Source: JAPLJU01 sp036725345 (GTDB taxonomy: Bacteria > Desulfobacterota > Syntrophia > Syntrophales > UBA2192). From it: a stretch of 64,000 nt of DNA. Location of the stretch: positions 62,001-126,000 of the forward strand of contig DAIMEJ010000004.1 of NCBI GenBank assembly GCA_036725345.1, read 5' to 3'. Below are positions 34,247 to 46,151 of this stretch, one piece after another (the stretch's first letter is position 1; each line of letters starts with the position of its first letter). The position numbers and the translations under genes were made by a program. Under the pieces are notes generated by a model, which was not told the DNA's origin, searched no databases, and saw nothing but the letters and a program-made list of their open reading frames with translations.

Positions 34247-35416
34247 CTAGAGGTCCACCCCCAGAAGCAGCACGTCGTCCTGGAGGGCTTTTTCATCAGG
34301 GCAGATGGCGGCCACAACCTCACGCACGGCGGGCCCGATGGGCAGGTTGCGCGTCTCGACACAGGCCTCGATGAGTTCAACCATGCCGTCCTCCCTCCGC
34401 CGCCGGTTCTCCCCGTATCGCTCGATCAGGCCGTCCGTGTAGAAAAACAGCCTTCCGCCCCCGGAGAACGTCAGGGAAAGCGGCTCAAAGGACACGGTTT
34501 CGAAGGCACCGAGGATGTCCCCCTTCGCTTCCAGTGTTTGAACGTCTCCGCGGGCATCGATATAGACGGGGGGACAGTGGCCGGCGTTGATGAGGGTCAA
34601 TTCCCCTGCCCTGCGATCGAGCCGGGCGTAACAGGCCGTCAGATACTCACCGTCCCGCAGGAGCCGAATGAAAACCTGATTGATGATCTGCATAGTCTCC
34701 CCGGGTGTCCTGCCGTTGCCCGTGTTCTGGCTGATGAGGGCCTTCAGGGCAAAGGTATTATAGGACGTCCGGATATCATGCCCGCTGATGTCGGCGACGA
34801 AGAAACCGAATACATCGGACCCCGAAGAGAAGACATCATAGAAATCCCCGCCGGCTTCGAGGATCGGAACATATCGGACGGCAAAATTCGCCTCGGGGAG
34901 GTCCTCCGGGCGCACGAGGATGGCCTGCTGGGCTTCCCGGACCTGCCTCAATCTTTCCGCCTGGGCCTCGATGATGTACCGGTAGGTATCCCGCGTCTCC
35001 AGGTGGCGCTGCACACGGGCAATGACTTCGAATTTGTCGAAAGGTTTGGTGATGTAATCCACGGCGCCCAGCGCGAGTCCCTTGATTTTGCTCCCCACGT
35101 CTTCGACGGCCGTGACAAATATGACGGGGATGTCCGCCGTCAGCGGGTCTGACTTGAGCATGCGGCACGCATCGAACCCGCTCTCGCCGGGCATCATGAT
35201 GTCCAGCAGGATCAGGGCCGGGCGCCTGCGCCGCGCGAGTTCCCTGCCTTCCCGCCCGTCCAGCGCCGCAAGCGGGACGTAACCTTCCGTCCTGAGGATG
35301 GCTTCCAGCAACCTGATGTTTGAGGGGTTATCGTCGATGATGAGAACGGCCGGTGTTTCCCCGTCGTCGGATTTCTCCCGCAGGGTCCGTACTTGGATTC
35401 CAGCGTTGTCGCGCAT
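34247..35416 (-). CDS. Response regulator with PP2C (SpoIIE/RsbU-type) phosphatase
   Basis: A 389-residue protein: an N-terminal receiver domain (LIIDDNPSNIRLL; phospho-acceptor in LILLDIMMPGESG; Lys in ITKPFDKFE), a coiled linker and a PP2C phosphatase domain with metal-binding aspartates in GGDFYDVF and VADISGHD. It would dephosphorylate the STAS proteins when its receiver is phosphorylated, tying the partner switch to the hybrid kinases upstream. The ATG at 35416 has AAGGA 7 nt upstream and is preferred over one at 35509. Confidence 0.92.
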   Translation of the reverse strand: MRDNAGIQVRTLREKSDDGETPAVLIIDDNPSNIRLLEAILRTEGYVPLAALDGREGRELARRRRPALILLDIMMPGESGFDACRMLKSDPLTADIPVIFVTAVEDVGSKIKGLALGAVDYITKPFDKFEVIARVQRHLETRDTYRYIIEAQAERLRQVREAQQAILVRPEDLPEANFAVRYVPILEAGGDFYDVFSSGSDVFGFFVADISGHDIRTSYNTFALKALISQNTGNGRTPGETMQIINQVFIRLLRDGEYLTACYARLDRRAGELTLINAGHCPPVYIDARGDVQTLEAKGDILGAFETVSFEPLSLTFSGGGRLFFYTDGLIERYGENRRRREDGMVELIEACVETRNLPIGPAVREVVAAICPDEKALQDDVLLLGVDL

Positions 35417-35521
35417 GTTTTTATCCTTTTGATCGTCCACTCGCGTGCATCCTTTTCCCTCCGTCCTTGCCGGCGTTTCCCGGGCTCCTTCCCGCGCGGC
35501 CTGATCCACCTCCCCGCAGAT

Positions 35522-37471
35522 TCAATGCGCTGCGACCTTTTCTCCCAGGATGGCTTCGATGCTTCTGGAAAGTTCTTCCATGTTGAAGGGTTTCTGAATA
35601 AACCCGCTGCATCCCCGGTCGAGAATCTTGGCCGCCTCGCCGTCGATGCTGTAACCGCTCAGAAGAAGGACCTTGACGGCGGGATTTATCTTCTTCATGT
35701 GGTCGAAGGCCTCGCCGCCACCCATGTTGGGCATGATCATATCAAGAAGCACGATGTCGATCTCTCCTCCGCTCCGGCCATAAATTTCGAGCGCCTCAAT
35801 CCCGTCCCGGGCCGTGTAGACCCGGTAGCCCATTGTCTTCAGCAGAGCCCCGCCTACCTCCAGCATCGATTCCTCATCGTCCACCAGGAGCACCGTTTCT
35901 TTGCCCTTCTTGACGGGCTCGGCAGCCTCTTCGGCGATTTTGACCACTTTTTTCACCGATGCCGGCAGGTATATTTTGAACGTGGTTCCCCTCCCCATTT
36001 CGGACTCGACGTCGATGAAACCGCCGTGTCCCTTGACGATACCGTAAGCTGAGGCCAACCCCAGGCCCGTCCCCCGGCCCATCTCCTTCGTCGTGAAGAA
36101 GGGCTCGAAGATGCGTTCCAGGGTGTTTTTATCCATGCCGCTCCCGGTGTCCGTGATCGAGAAAAGCACGTAATAGCCGGGTTTCGGGTTATAAAGCTTG
36201 TCCTGCATGGCCTCGTGGTCGGTGTTCTCCGTTTTCAGGGTCATATCACCGCCTCCGATCATGGCGTCGGCCGCGTTGACAAAGAGGTTCATGAGGACCT
36301 GCTCGATCTGCCCCGCATCGGCTTCGATGGGTCGTAAATTCGAATCGAGATCGTAATGGATGACAAGGTCTTTTCTCGTCCTGCTGAACGTTTCTGCGGT
36401 TTCCTGAATCATCTGATTCAGCTCCAGGGGCCGGACCTCGTATCGCCCTTTTCTCGCGTATCCCAGGAGCTGGCCCGTCAGGCGCGATCCGCTCTGGACC
36501 TGTTTCTCCATACCCTTCAACCGCTCATAATAGGGGTGGGTCGGTTCGAGATCGAAGAGCATCAGGGAGATGTTTCCCTGGATGACCATCAGGAGGTTGT
36601 TGAAATCGTGGGCGATGCCGCCCGCGAGTGTTCCGATGGCCTCCATCTTCTGCGCGTGTTGAAGCTGCGCCTCCATCCTCTGCCGGTCGGTCACGTCATC
36701 GAAAACCACGATGATTGTTTTTTTCACGTCCTCCACCATCGGGAGGATCTTGACCAGGACCTGTCTCGATTGAAGCTTCACGGGCGAATCATCAAACACC
36801 GTCTGTGAGAGCGAGAGCACCTTGGAAACCATCTCCTCCATCCGGACCCGGTCCTCGTCCTGGAAGAGGTCTCGAAAGTGGGAGGCCAGAAGACGCTCCT
36901 CCGGAATGCCGCTGAGCCGGACTGCCGTCGGGTTGGCATAGACAACCCGTCCGTCCGGCGTGATCTCCAGTATGCCCTCCGCGAGGGTGTTCAGGATGGT
37001 TTCGTAATGCCTCTTGATCGTCAGCAGCTCCCGCGTGATCTGCCGGGCGTGGAGACCTTCCGTGCCGAGGATCCGATCGGACAATTTCCGGCTGCCCTTC
37101 AAATTGAATTCGTGCAGGGCTTCCTGAATGGTCTTGGACATCGTGCCCAGGGGACCCTTCGCGATGCAAAGATCCGCCCCGTACTCCCGGTAGTTGAACC
37201 CCTCCTCTTCGGCGGCGATGGCCGAGAGAATGACCAGGAAGGCGTCTTTCAGTCTCGGCATGCCCCGGATAATCTGACAGAGTTTTCTCCCGTCGATATT
37301 GGGCATGATGAGATCGATGAATATGATGTCCGGGGTGTAGGTCTGGATGATATCCAGGGCCATGAGGCCGTCTTCGGCGGTCATGACCTGATACCCCTGC
37401 CTGTTGAGAAACCTCGTCATGAACTCCAGCATGACGGGATGGTTATCGACGACCAGTGATTTCTTGTTCAT
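35522..37471 (-). CDS. Hybrid histidine kinase, REC-PAS-HisKA-HATPase-REC
   Basis: A 649-residue soluble kinase. Domain order: receiver (acceptor Asp in FIDLIMPNIDG), PAS domain (ILEITPDGRVVYANPTAVRLSG, about 165-270), H-box GGIAHDFNNLLMV, ATPase (LFVNAADAM, GRGTGLGLASAYG) and a C-terminal receiver (IVLLDMIMPNMGG, KPFN). With no membrane segment and a receiver at the front, it takes phosphate or information from another kinase; the last receiver may feed the Hpt protein or the PP2C regulator. The gene overlaps the GGDEF gene by 29 bp. Confidence 0.93.
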   Translation of the reverse strand: MNKKSLVVDNHPVMLEFMTRFLNRQGYQVMTAEDGLMALDIIQTYTPDIIFIDLIMPNIDGRKLCQIIRGMPRLKDAFLVILSAIAAEEEGFNYREYGADLCIAKGPLGTMSKTIQEALHEFNLKGSRKLSDRILGTEGLHARQITRELLTIKRHYETILNTLAEGILEITPDGRVVYANPTAVRLSGIPEERLLASHFRDLFQDEDRVRMEEMVSKVLSLSQTVFDDSPVKLQSRQVLVKILPMVEDVKKTIIVVFDDVTDRQRMEAQLQHAQKMEAIGTLAGGIAHDFNNLLMVIQGNISLMLFDLEPTHPYYERLKGMEKQVQSGSRLTGQLLGYARKGRYEVRPLELNQMIQETAETFSRTRKDLVIHYDLDSNLRPIEADAGQIEQVLMNLFVNAADAMIGGGDMTLKTENTDHEAMQDKLYNPKPGYYVLFSITDTGSGMDKNTLERIFEPFFTTKEMGRGTGLGLASAYGIVKGHGGFIDVESEMGRGTTFKIYLPASVKKVVKIAEEAAEPVKKGKETVLLVDDEESMLEVGGALLKTMGYRVYTARDGIEALEIYGRSGGEIDIVLLDMIMPNMGGGEAFDHMKKINPAVKVLLLSGYSIDGEAAKILDRGCSGFIQKPFNMEELSRSIEAILGEKVAAH

Positions 37472-38435
37472 GGGATTCGCCCTTCACTTCGAATGATTTT
37501 TCTTTGACATTTTGTCCCTGGACCCTGTTCCGCCCCGCGCGCTTCGCCTCGTAGAGAAATTCGTCGGCTTCTTCCATCAGGGCATCGAAGGTGGTTCTCT
37601 CACCCCTCGCCGGACTGAAACTGGAAACCCCGAAACTGGAGGTGATCCGGATGTCTTTTCCCTTCAGACGGAACGCCTTCTCCGAAACGACGCACCTCAA
37701 CCGTTCGGCCACCAGGCAGGCCGGCTGAAGATCCGTTTCCGGAAGCACGATGAGAAACTCTTCCCCCCCGTAACGGGCGATCCAGTCGATGTCCTGCCGG
37801 ATCGAGGTTTCCAGGCAGCGGACAAACTCTTTCAAAATCAGGTCTCCCGCCTTGTGTCCGAATTCGTCGTTGACCTCCTTGAAGTGATCGATGTCGCACA
37901 TGATGATCGACAGCGGGTGGCCGTATCGGTGCGACCTTTTGATTTCCTGCGGAAGCCGCTCCATGAGGTGAATGCGATTGAAGATCCCCGTCAGGGGGTC
38001 CTTGATGGACATGGACCGGATCTCTTCGTTCGTCGTCTTGAGCGACTTTTCGAGCCCGAGGATGCGCTGCGCCGTCTTCAGTCGCACCAGAAGCTCCGAC
38101 GGGTTGATGGGCTTGACGAGATATTCATCGGCGCCGGCTTCCAGCCCCCGCACGATGTCGGACTTGCCATCCTTCACGGTGAGAACGATGATATAGATGT
38201 AACCGGGCAGGTCCTCGTGCCGGATCGCCTGACAGAGCTGCAAACCGTCCATCTCCGGCATGACCCAGTCCGTGATGACGATGGGATAAAAAGTGTGTTT
38301 TAAAATCTCGAGGGCGTCCCGCCCGTTCACGGCGACACGGACCTCGCTGCAGCCGGCCTCCGCGAGGATCTTCTCCAGAAGCCTCCGGGTCACCGGATCA
38401 TCTTCGACCACAAGGATGGGATAGGCGTTTTTCAT
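37443..38435 (-). CDS. Response regulator with diguanylate cyclase (GGDEF) domain
   Basis: A 330-residue receiver-GGDEF protein. The receiver has the acceptor in VITDWVMPEMDGLQL, and the catalytic motif reads YGGEEFLIVL, so the cyclase is expected to be active. The inhibitory I-site (RxxD) is not intact: the matching positions read QDID, so product inhibition may be weak. ATG chosen at 38435, just after GAGG. It sits between an Hpt gene and a hybrid kinase, which suggests that phosphorelay drives c-di-GMP synthesis. Confidence 0.92.
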   Translation of the reverse strand: MKNAYPILVVEDDPVTRRLLEKILAEAGCSEVRVAVNGRDALEILKHTFYPIVITDWVMPEMDGLQLCQAIRHEDLPGYIYIIVLTVKDGKSDIVRGLEAGADEYLVKPINPSELLVRLKTAQRILGLEKSLKTTNEEIRSMSIKDPLTGIFNRIHLMERLPQEIKRSHRYGHPLSIIMCDIDHFKEVNDEFGHKAGDLILKEFVRCLETSIRQDIDWIARYGGEEFLIVLPETDLQPACLVAERLRCVVSEKAFRLKGKDIRITSSFGVSSFSPARGERTTFDALMEEADEFLYEAKRAGRNRVQGQNVKEKSFEVKGESHEQEITGRR

Positions 38436-38469
38436 GTCCTCAATTCCGGGACCGTCCCCGGCCCGGCAA

Positions 38470-38799
38470 TCAATGTCTGCCCGACAGGACCATGGTCCCG
38501 ACGATCTGCTCAAGGTTGTCTTTGATTTTTTCCGCCGCCTCGATCGTCCCGTTCAACTCATTTGCCCGGGCGTTCCCCTCGATGGCCTTTGCAAGTGCGT
38601 GAATCTCCTCGAACCCGAGGTTGATGGCCGCGCCCCGGATGGAGTGGGCGCACATGGCCATCCTGCTGAAATCCATTTCCTTTGCGGCGGCGTTGATGTG
38701 ATCGAGTTCTGCGAGGCTGCTCTCCAGGAAGAGCTCCACCAGTTCCATGAACTCCTCCTCGCTGAACCCTATTCGGTCGGCCATTTGCCTGAAGTTCAT
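38470..38799 (-). CDS. Histidine phosphotransfer (Hpt) protein
   Basis: A 109-residue four-helix Hpt domain. The phosphorylatable His is in MAMCAHSIRGAAINLG near residue 54, matching the HxxKGxxxxxG pattern with Arg for Lys. GAGGGGACC precedes the ATG at 38799; an upstream frame extension lacks a ribosome site. As a free Hpt it would pass phosphate between the receivers of the flanking hybrid kinases and the GGDEF or PP2C regulators. Confidence 0.9.
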   Translation of the reverse strand: MNFRQMADRIGFSEEEFMELVELFLESSLAELDHINAAAKEMDFSRMAMCAHSIRGAAINLGFEEIHALAKAIEGNARANELNGTIEAAEKIKDNLEQIVGTMVLSGRH

Positions 38800-38839
38800 A
38801 CGGTCCCCTCTGTGATTTAAAACGGATGAAAAAGAGCCG

Positions 38840-40699
<1,860 letters not shown>

Positions 40700-40930
40700 C
40701 CTTTTTCATAAAATACTGATATAATGGAAAAGAATCCTCAGACGACCCCTAAAAAGGGACTCCACGTCACAGCCCCGCCTGTTAATACCTTCATGCCCGG
40801 CGGGTCTGCCGCGGGGCGGACAAGATTCCGCCGAAGGGTTGTAGATGCAATAAGCAGACCACAGCCACTTAAAATAATACCTTGATTTTTAAACCATTTT
40901 ACGGCACCGGATGTTCAGCGAGACGTGCCC

Positions 40931-41545
40931 ATGCAGCTAGCTCAATTGATCCTGGCCTCGGCCTCCCCCCGCAGAGAGGAACTCCTGTCCCTTGCCGGGA
41001 TTACCTTTCAGGTTATTCCCAGTGAAGTGGTCGAGGGGATGGTCGGAGATGAGTCGCCGGAGGCGCACGTTCTGCGCCTCGCCGAAGCGAAGGCCGCTTC
41101 TGTTGCCGGGCTCTACCCCGATGCCTGGGTCCTGGGAGCCGATACCGTTGTGGTCATAGACGGTGAGGTCCTGGGAAAGCCCGCCCGGAGAGAAGAGGCC
41201 AGGGTGATGATGCACAAATTGAGCGGAAGGACCCACCGGGTTATCACGGGGTTCACCCTTCTCAAGTCGGCGGAGAAGGCCAGAGTCCGAAAAGCCGTCA
41301 CCTCGACCGTCACCTTTAGGGAGATGACGGCGGAAGAGGTGGAGTGGTACATCGACACGGAAGAGCCCTACGACAAGGCAGGGGGCTATGCCGTCCAGGG
41401 ACGGGCAGCCCTCTTCATCCGTCAAATCAGTGGTTCATACACGAATGTCATCGGACTGCCGATCTGTGAAGTCGTCGAGGCCCTTCGTGACGTCGGGGCT
41501 GTTGATTTCGCTGCGGGGGAGCGCTATGTCGGACGTTCGGAATAA
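40931..41545 (+). CDS. maf: Maf-family nucleotide pyrophosphatase
   Basis: A 204-residue Maf protein, which hydrolyses non-canonical nucleoside triphosphates (dTTP/UTP or m7GTP type). Motifs: LILASASPRREELL at the start, ADTVVVIDGEVLGKP near residue 72, SGRTHRVITGF and KAGGYAVQGRAALFI. ATG at 40931 is preferred; a GTG two codons upstream also opens the frame. Overlaps the next gene by 20 bp. Confidence 0.93.
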   Translation: MQLAQLILASASPRREELLSLAGITFQVIPSEVVEGMVGDESPEAHVLRLAEAKAASVAGLYPDAWVLGADTVVVIDGEVLGKPARREEARVMMHKLSGRTHRVITGFTLLKSAEKARVRKAVTSTVTFREMTAEEVEWYIDTEEPYDKAGGYAVQGRAALFIRQISGSYTNVIGLPICEVVEALRDVGAVDFAAGERYVGRSE

Positions 41546-42215
41546 CATCCGGATCGTGAGAGAATCCATCGCGGAAGCGGCCCTTCGCGCCGGTCGCAAG
41601 CCCTCGGATGTCCGTCTGATGGCCGTGACCAAGACCGTCGATGACGACCGTATAGTCGAGGTTGTCGAGTGCGGGGTGGACATCATCGGCGAGAATTACG
41701 TCCAGGAGGCCAAGAGAAAAATCGATAAGTTGGGCAAGCGGGTCGAGTGGCACATGATCGGTTACCTCCAGTCCAACAAGGCAAAATACGCCGTCCGCAT
41801 CTTCGACATGATCCACTCCGTCGACCGGATGAGCCTGGCGGCGGAACTCAACCGCAGGGCCCAGGCGGCGGGCCGCCCCCTGAAGATCCTCATCGAAGTG
41901 AACACCGGCGGCGAGGCCACCAAGAGCGGGGCGCCGACGGCGGATGTCCGCGGCCTGATTCGGAGCCTCTCTCCCCTGGAGTATCTCTCCGTCCAGGGCC
42001 TCATGACCATGGCGCCCTGGTTCGACAACCCCGAGGACGCCCGTCCTTACTTCCGGATGCTGCGGGAGCTCCGGGACGAAATCAATCACGCGAACATCCC
42101 GCACATCGAGATGAAAGAGCTATCCATGGGGATGACGGCCGATTACGAGGTGGCCGTCGAGGAGGGTGCCACCATCGTGCGGATCGGAAGGAAGATCTTC
42201 GGGGAGAGAATTTGA
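41526..42215 (+). CDS. yggS: YggS-family PLP-binding protein (PLP homeostasis)
   Basis: A 229-residue fold III PLP protein. PLP lysine in VRLMAVTKTV, then GENYVQEAKRKI, HMIGYLQSNKAKYA, LIEVNTGGEATKSG, and phosphate-binding LSMGMTADYEVAVEEGATIVRIGRKIFG. Members buffer pyridoxal phosphate. The ATG at 41526 follows GGGGAG and overlaps the maf gene. Confidence 0.94.
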   Translation: MSDVRNNIRIVRESIAEAALRAGRKPSDVRLMAVTKTVDDDRIVEVVECGVDIIGENYVQEAKRKIDKLGKRVEWHMIGYLQSNKAKYAVRIFDMIHSVDRMSLAAELNRRAQAAGRPLKILIEVNTGGEATKSGAPTADVRGLIRSLSPLEYLSVQGLMTMAPWFDNPEDARPYFRMLRELRDEINHANIPHIEMKELSMGMTADYEVAVEEGATIVRIGRKIFGERI

Positions 42216-42254
42216 GGAATAATGGGGTACTGGGATTATGTCATCATTCCCGCG

Positions 42255-43229
42255 TTATGCACCTGTCTTTCCCTTATACAGGAACCGCTCGAAGAACCGG
42301 TGGAAGGCCGTCCAGTCCGAGTCGGTATCAGCGGAACTTTCAATGAACTCATGAAAGGCATTGATCTTGGCGTCCAGGTCGTCCATCATGTGGATGACGA
42401 GGGCCTCCACGGTCTTGGGCCTCTTGGGGGAACCGAACTCCGTCTCGCCGTGATGGCTGACGAGGATGTGCTTGAGCTCCATGGCGAGTGCGGGGGGGAA
42501 GCCCTCGATGCCTGCTATCTTGGCATCCAGCATCTCCACGCTCATGACGATGTGCCCGACGAGCCGCCCCTCGGTGCTGTAATCAATCATGCCGTCAAAA
42601 TTAAACTCGGCGATCTTGCCGATGTCGTGAAGGATCCCGCCGGTGATCAGGAGGTCTCTCCGAATCGTCGGGTAGTGACGCGCCACCATGTCCAGGAGTT
42701 TCACCGTTGAGAGCGTGTGCTCCAGGAGGCCGCCGATGTAAGCGTGGTGAAACCCCTTCGCCGCGGGGGCCTTCTTGAAGCGGCCCACGAAGGCCTCGTC
42801 GGCAAAAAAGGCCTCCAGAAGGGTCCTGAGCCAGGGGTCTTCAATGGTGTCCACGTATCCGGTAAAGGCCTCGAACATCCCCTCGATGTCCTCCCTGGAG
42901 ACCGGCGAGTAATCCCCGGGATGGATGTCGGCACCGTCAACCCTTGAAATTTCCGATACGTTGATCTGAAGCGTGTTCCGGTAACTGACGGCCCGACCCG
43001 CGACGTACACCACCTCCCCCCGTTTGAAGAGTTTCTCAAAGGCGGCGGCATTGTCCCAGATCTTGCCGTCGATGTCGCCCGTCCGGTCGCGAAGACGCAG
43101 ATTGATGTAAGGCGTTCCCTTCTGCGTGAAGGCCGTGTTTTTTTCCGTCACCAGGAAGGTGCCCTTAACGATCTCCCCCGCCCTGATGTCCTTCACAAAA
43201 AGGTTTTTCGTTTCCGATTTGTCGCGCAT
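42255..43229 (-). CDS. YhaM-like 3'-5' exoribonuclease (OB fold plus HD domain)
   Basis: A 324-residue protein with an N-terminal OB fold (about 15-100) and an HD phosphohydrolase domain (GILHDIGKIAEF near residue 198, with HHAYIGGLLEHT and SHHGETEFGSPKRP). This is the YhaM/CbfA group of 3'-5' exonucleases. It converges with the yggS gene, with 39 bp between stops. Confidence 0.92.
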   Translation of the reverse strand: MRDKSETKNLFVKDIRAGEIVKGTFLVTEKNTAFTQKGTPYINLRLRDRTGDIDGKIWDNAAAFEKLFKRGEVVYVAGRAVSYRNTLQINVSEISRVDGADIHPGDYSPVSREDIEGMFEAFTGYVDTIEDPWLRTLLEAFFADEAFVGRFKKAPAAKGFHHAYIGGLLEHTLSTVKLLDMVARHYPTIRRDLLITGGILHDIGKIAEFNFDGMIDYSTEGRLVGHIVMSVEMLDAKIAGIEGFPPALAMELKHILVSHHGETEFGSPKRPKTVEALVIHMMDDLDAKINAFHEFIESSADTDSDWTAFHRFFERFLYKGKTGA

Positions 43230-43304
43230 TTGATCCTGTCTCTCCGTTCCTGCCGTCCGGCAGGCCTCAATGAACGGGTCCCCGGGATTCTTCGCCGCGA
43301 ACCG

Positions 43305-44105
43305 TCAGAACCTGATCCGTTCCGGGTGGGCATATATCCTCATTTTACCGTTTCTCACGTAACCGATCAGCGTGATGCCGAACTCTTCAGCCAGGGCGAC
43401 CGCCCTCGAGGTGGGCGCCGAGTGAGATATGATCAGTGAAACGCACATGGTGCGAATCTTGTGGATGATCTCAGCGGACACGCGCCCCGTCGTCAGGATA
43501 ACCTTGTCCTTCGGGGACAGCTCCTTCAGGAGGGCGTAGCCGCTCAGCATGTCGAGGGTATTGTGTCTCCCGATATCCTCGCGGGCGACGATGATCTTCT
43601 GTGGTGTCGCCAGGGCGGAGCAGTGTGTCCCCCGCGTGGCATCGTGCAGCTCCCCCGAGCGAAGAAGACCGTTCATCAGTCTCAAAACGTTCCGGGGCGT
43701 CAGGGCCGGACCGCCGTTTGCCTTCCTCTTCAGGCCCGTCCCCGCGTCGTCATAGGCGACCACGCCGCGGGCGCCGCTGGAGGCCAGTGTCCGGCCGGCC
43801 TTCTTTCCGAGAACCCTGCGACCCTTCCCCGCGGCGACGCGGACCTCGACCCGGCCGCCGTCTGCCGTAACATCGAGGGCGAGGATGTCTCTCCTGTCTT
43901 TCACGACCCCTTCCGAACGCAGGAACCCTGCGGCGAGTTCCTCCAGATGTTCGCCCGTGCAGGCGACACTGACCACGCGCCTGCCGTTGAGGACGATCTC
44001 CACCATGCGTTCCCGTATGACGGCGGCGGACGTTCTCGAAGCCTCCTTCGTGTCGCAGAGGACCATCCTCACCTTCTCGACGGGGCCGGATGGTTTCTTT
44101 TTCAT
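43305..44105 (-). CDS. fdhD: FdhD, formate dehydrogenase sulfur carrier/chaperone
   Basis: A 266-residue FdhD protein that moves sulfur to the molybdenum cofactor of formate dehydrogenases. Diagnostic features are ACTGEHLEELAAGFLRSEG, the reactive-Cys motif THCSALATPQ, AREDIGRHNTLDMLSGYAL and GRVSAEIIHKI. The usual CXXC sulfur acceptor is reduced to this single cysteine. It overlaps selB by 4 bp (ATGA), linking it to selenoenzyme production; the formate dehydrogenase gene itself is not in the window. Confidence 0.93.
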   Translation of the reverse strand: MKKKPSGPVEKVRMVLCDTKEASRTSAAVIRERMVEIVLNGRRVVSVACTGEHLEELAAGFLRSEGVVKDRRDILALDVTADGGRVEVRVAAGKGRRVLGKKAGRTLASSGARGVVAYDDAGTGLKRKANGGPALTPRNVLRLMNGLLRSGELHDATRGTHCSALATPQKIIVAREDIGRHNTLDMLSGYALLKELSPKDKVILTTGRVSAEIIHKIRTMCVSLIISHSAPTSRAVALAEEFGITLIGYVRNGKMRIYAHPERIRF

Positions 44106-46021
44106 TTCTCCTTGCGCTCCCTGAGCATACGGTGATCACCCACCCGCATGGTGAGCTTGGTCGCGTCAAAATATTCCATGAGCGGTATGATGAACTTGCG
44201 GGTAAGCCCCGTGAGATCCTTGAAGGTCGCCGGCGTCGCCTTGCCGTCTTTCGTGAGAAGCTTCACGTAATCGTTCCTCAGCTGATCCATGGGGTTCCTG
44301 TGGAAGTACAGTTCTTCCGTCACCTTCAGGAGAATGCCCTCCTTGAGGAGAACGCCGAGGACGCTCTGGACCTCCTCCGGCCTCGAATCGAAGCCCTCCA
44401 GGACCTCTTTCACGAGGGGTGGGGTGAGCTTTGCCTTGAGATAAGTCTGCGCGATCTTCGCCTTCAGTCCTTCCAGTTCACCCTTCAGACTCACCCGGTG
44501 ACCCGTAAGACGGACGCTTTCTTTCTCGACGGCAATACGGCCTTCTTTTTCCAGTTCCTTTGCGGCCATGTTGAAAAGTTTCGCATCAACCTCCCCGGGG
44601 AGGATCATGCGGAGCTCCTCTTTCGGCATTCCTTCCTTCAGGGGGTGTTTGCGGTGATAACCCTCGATCTCGGCGAGGAGCCTTTCTTGAAGGGCCTGGT
44701 AGGCGGGATAGGCAACGATCCTCGATCCATCCTTCTCCGGCAGGATAACCTTCTTTTTCTGGGTGAAGTCCTTGATGATTTTCTGGAGATCCGCCATGGG
44801 CATGCCGCTACGAACGGCGAGATCCCGGGCGGACAGGCCGGCAGGCCCCGTTCGCGCAATGATGGTTTCGGCCCTCTCGGCGTCACCGCCCGAATGAAGA
44901 ACCTCCAGTTCCGCCAGAAATTTGTTGATGCCCCGCTTTTGCTTCCGACCCCGGGGATCGAGGATTTCGCCGCCGCCGATGGTCCTCACCGGGGAATAGC
45001 TTCGAATGACGAAGCGGTCCCCCCCCATGACGACGACCGGGGACTCCGGAAGCACCTGGGCAAAGGCATTCTCGCCGGGCTCAAGCTCCTCCCGGGTGAA
45101 AAGAAGAACCCTCGCGACGATCTCGCTGGTTCCCGAGTGAAATCTAACCAGGTTTCTCGTCTTGAGCTTCCGCTCGCCCCCGCGCAAATAGTGGAGGTAA
45201 ACGTCAAGCCGTTGAGAGGGTTCGAAGATCCCCGGGTGCGTCAGCACCTCCCCCCGCGCGACCGTCTCCTTTTCCACGCCCTGGAGGTTGATGGCCGTCC
45301 GCTGCCCCGACTGGGCGGCATCCCGGCTTTCGTTGTGCACCTGGATCCCCCTGATCTTGGCCTGGATCTGCGAAGGCATGACCTCCACCGTATCCCCGAC
45401 CTCCACCTTTCCGGAGATGAGGGTTCCCGTGACCACGGTGCCGAAACCTTTCATCGTGAAAACCCGATCGATGGGAAGCCGGAAAAGACCCGATTCGCGC
45501 CGTTCCTCGAGGAGAGCGGCGGCATCCTCTATCGCCCGGCGAAGTTCCGGTATACCTCTGCCCGTTACGGCGGAACAGGAGATCAGGGGCGCATCGGCCA
45601 GGAAGGTCCCCTTCAGATATTCCCGGATGTCGTCCGTCACGAGGGACAGCCACTCTTCTTCCACCAAATCGACCTTGGTGATCGCCACGACACCGTGCCG
45701 GATGCCGAGAAGCGCGCAGATGTCGAGGTGTTCTCTCGTCTGCGGCATGATGCCCTCGTCGGCCGCGATGACCATGACGACAAGATCGATCCCCGAGGCC
45801 CCCGCGACCATGTTCTTCACGAATTTTTCATGCCCCGGAACATCGACGACGCTGATCCGCTCGTCGCCGTCCAGGTCAAGGGGCGCAAAACCCAGCTCAA
45901 TCGTGATCCCCCGCTCCTTTTCCTCCTTGAGACGATCGGTGTCCACGCCGGTCAACGCCCTGACCAGGGCCGTTTTCCCATGATCCACATGTCCGGCCGT
46001 GCCGAGAACGATATGTTTCAT
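44102..46021 (-). CDS. selB: SelB, selenocysteine-specific elongation factor
   Basis: A 639-residue SelB. GTPase motifs: GTAGHVDHGKTALVRAL (G1), DVPGHEKF (G3) and ITKVDLV (G4). It then has EF-Tu-like domains 2 and 3 and four C-terminal winged-helix domains (about 380-639) that bind the SECIS hairpin. It delivers selenocysteyl-tRNA to in-frame UGA codons. Start chosen at the ATG at 46021 directly before KHIVLGTAG; an upstream ATG at 46138 is in frame but unlikely. fdhD follows with a 4-bp overlap. Its presence supports recoding of the two UGA codons reported here; selA, selC and selD are not in the window. Confidence 0.95.
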   Translation of the reverse strand: MKHIVLGTAGHVDHGKTALVRALTGVDTDRLKEEKERGITIELGFAPLDLDGDERISVVDVPGHEKFVKNMVAGASGIDLVVMVIAADEGIMPQTREHLDICALLGIRHGVVAITKVDLVEEEWLSLVTDDIREYLKGTFLADAPLISCSAVTGRGIPELRRAIEDAAALLEERRESGLFRLPIDRVFTMKGFGTVVTGTLISGKVEVGDTVEVMPSQIQAKIRGIQVHNESRDAAQSGQRTAINLQGVEKETVARGEVLTHPGIFEPSQRLDVYLHYLRGGERKLKTRNLVRFHSGTSEIVARVLLFTREELEPGENAFAQVLPESPVVVMGGDRFVIRSYSPVRTIGGGEILDPRGRKQKRGINKFLAELEVLHSGGDAERAETIIARTGPAGLSARDLAVRSGMPMADLQKIIKDFTQKKKVILPEKDGSRIVAYPAYQALQERLLAEIEGYHRKHPLKEGMPKEELRMILPGEVDAKLFNMAAKELEKEGRIAVEKESVRLTGHRVSLKGELEGLKAKIAQTYLKAKLTPPLVKEVLEGFDSRPEEVQSVLGVLLKEGILLKVTEELYFHRNPMDQLRNDYVKLLTKDGKATPATFKDLTGLTRKFIIPLMEYFDATKLTMRVGDHRMLRERKEK

Positions 46022-46151
46022 CCTGCGGTTCTTCCCGTCCTGAAAGATCACCCGGCCCCCGGCGGACAAGGGGGCTGCCTCCCGCCCTGTTCCACCGCGG
46101 TAAACCGGTGTTTCAGAAAAATAACAAAATGGCGGCATTTAAACAACCATT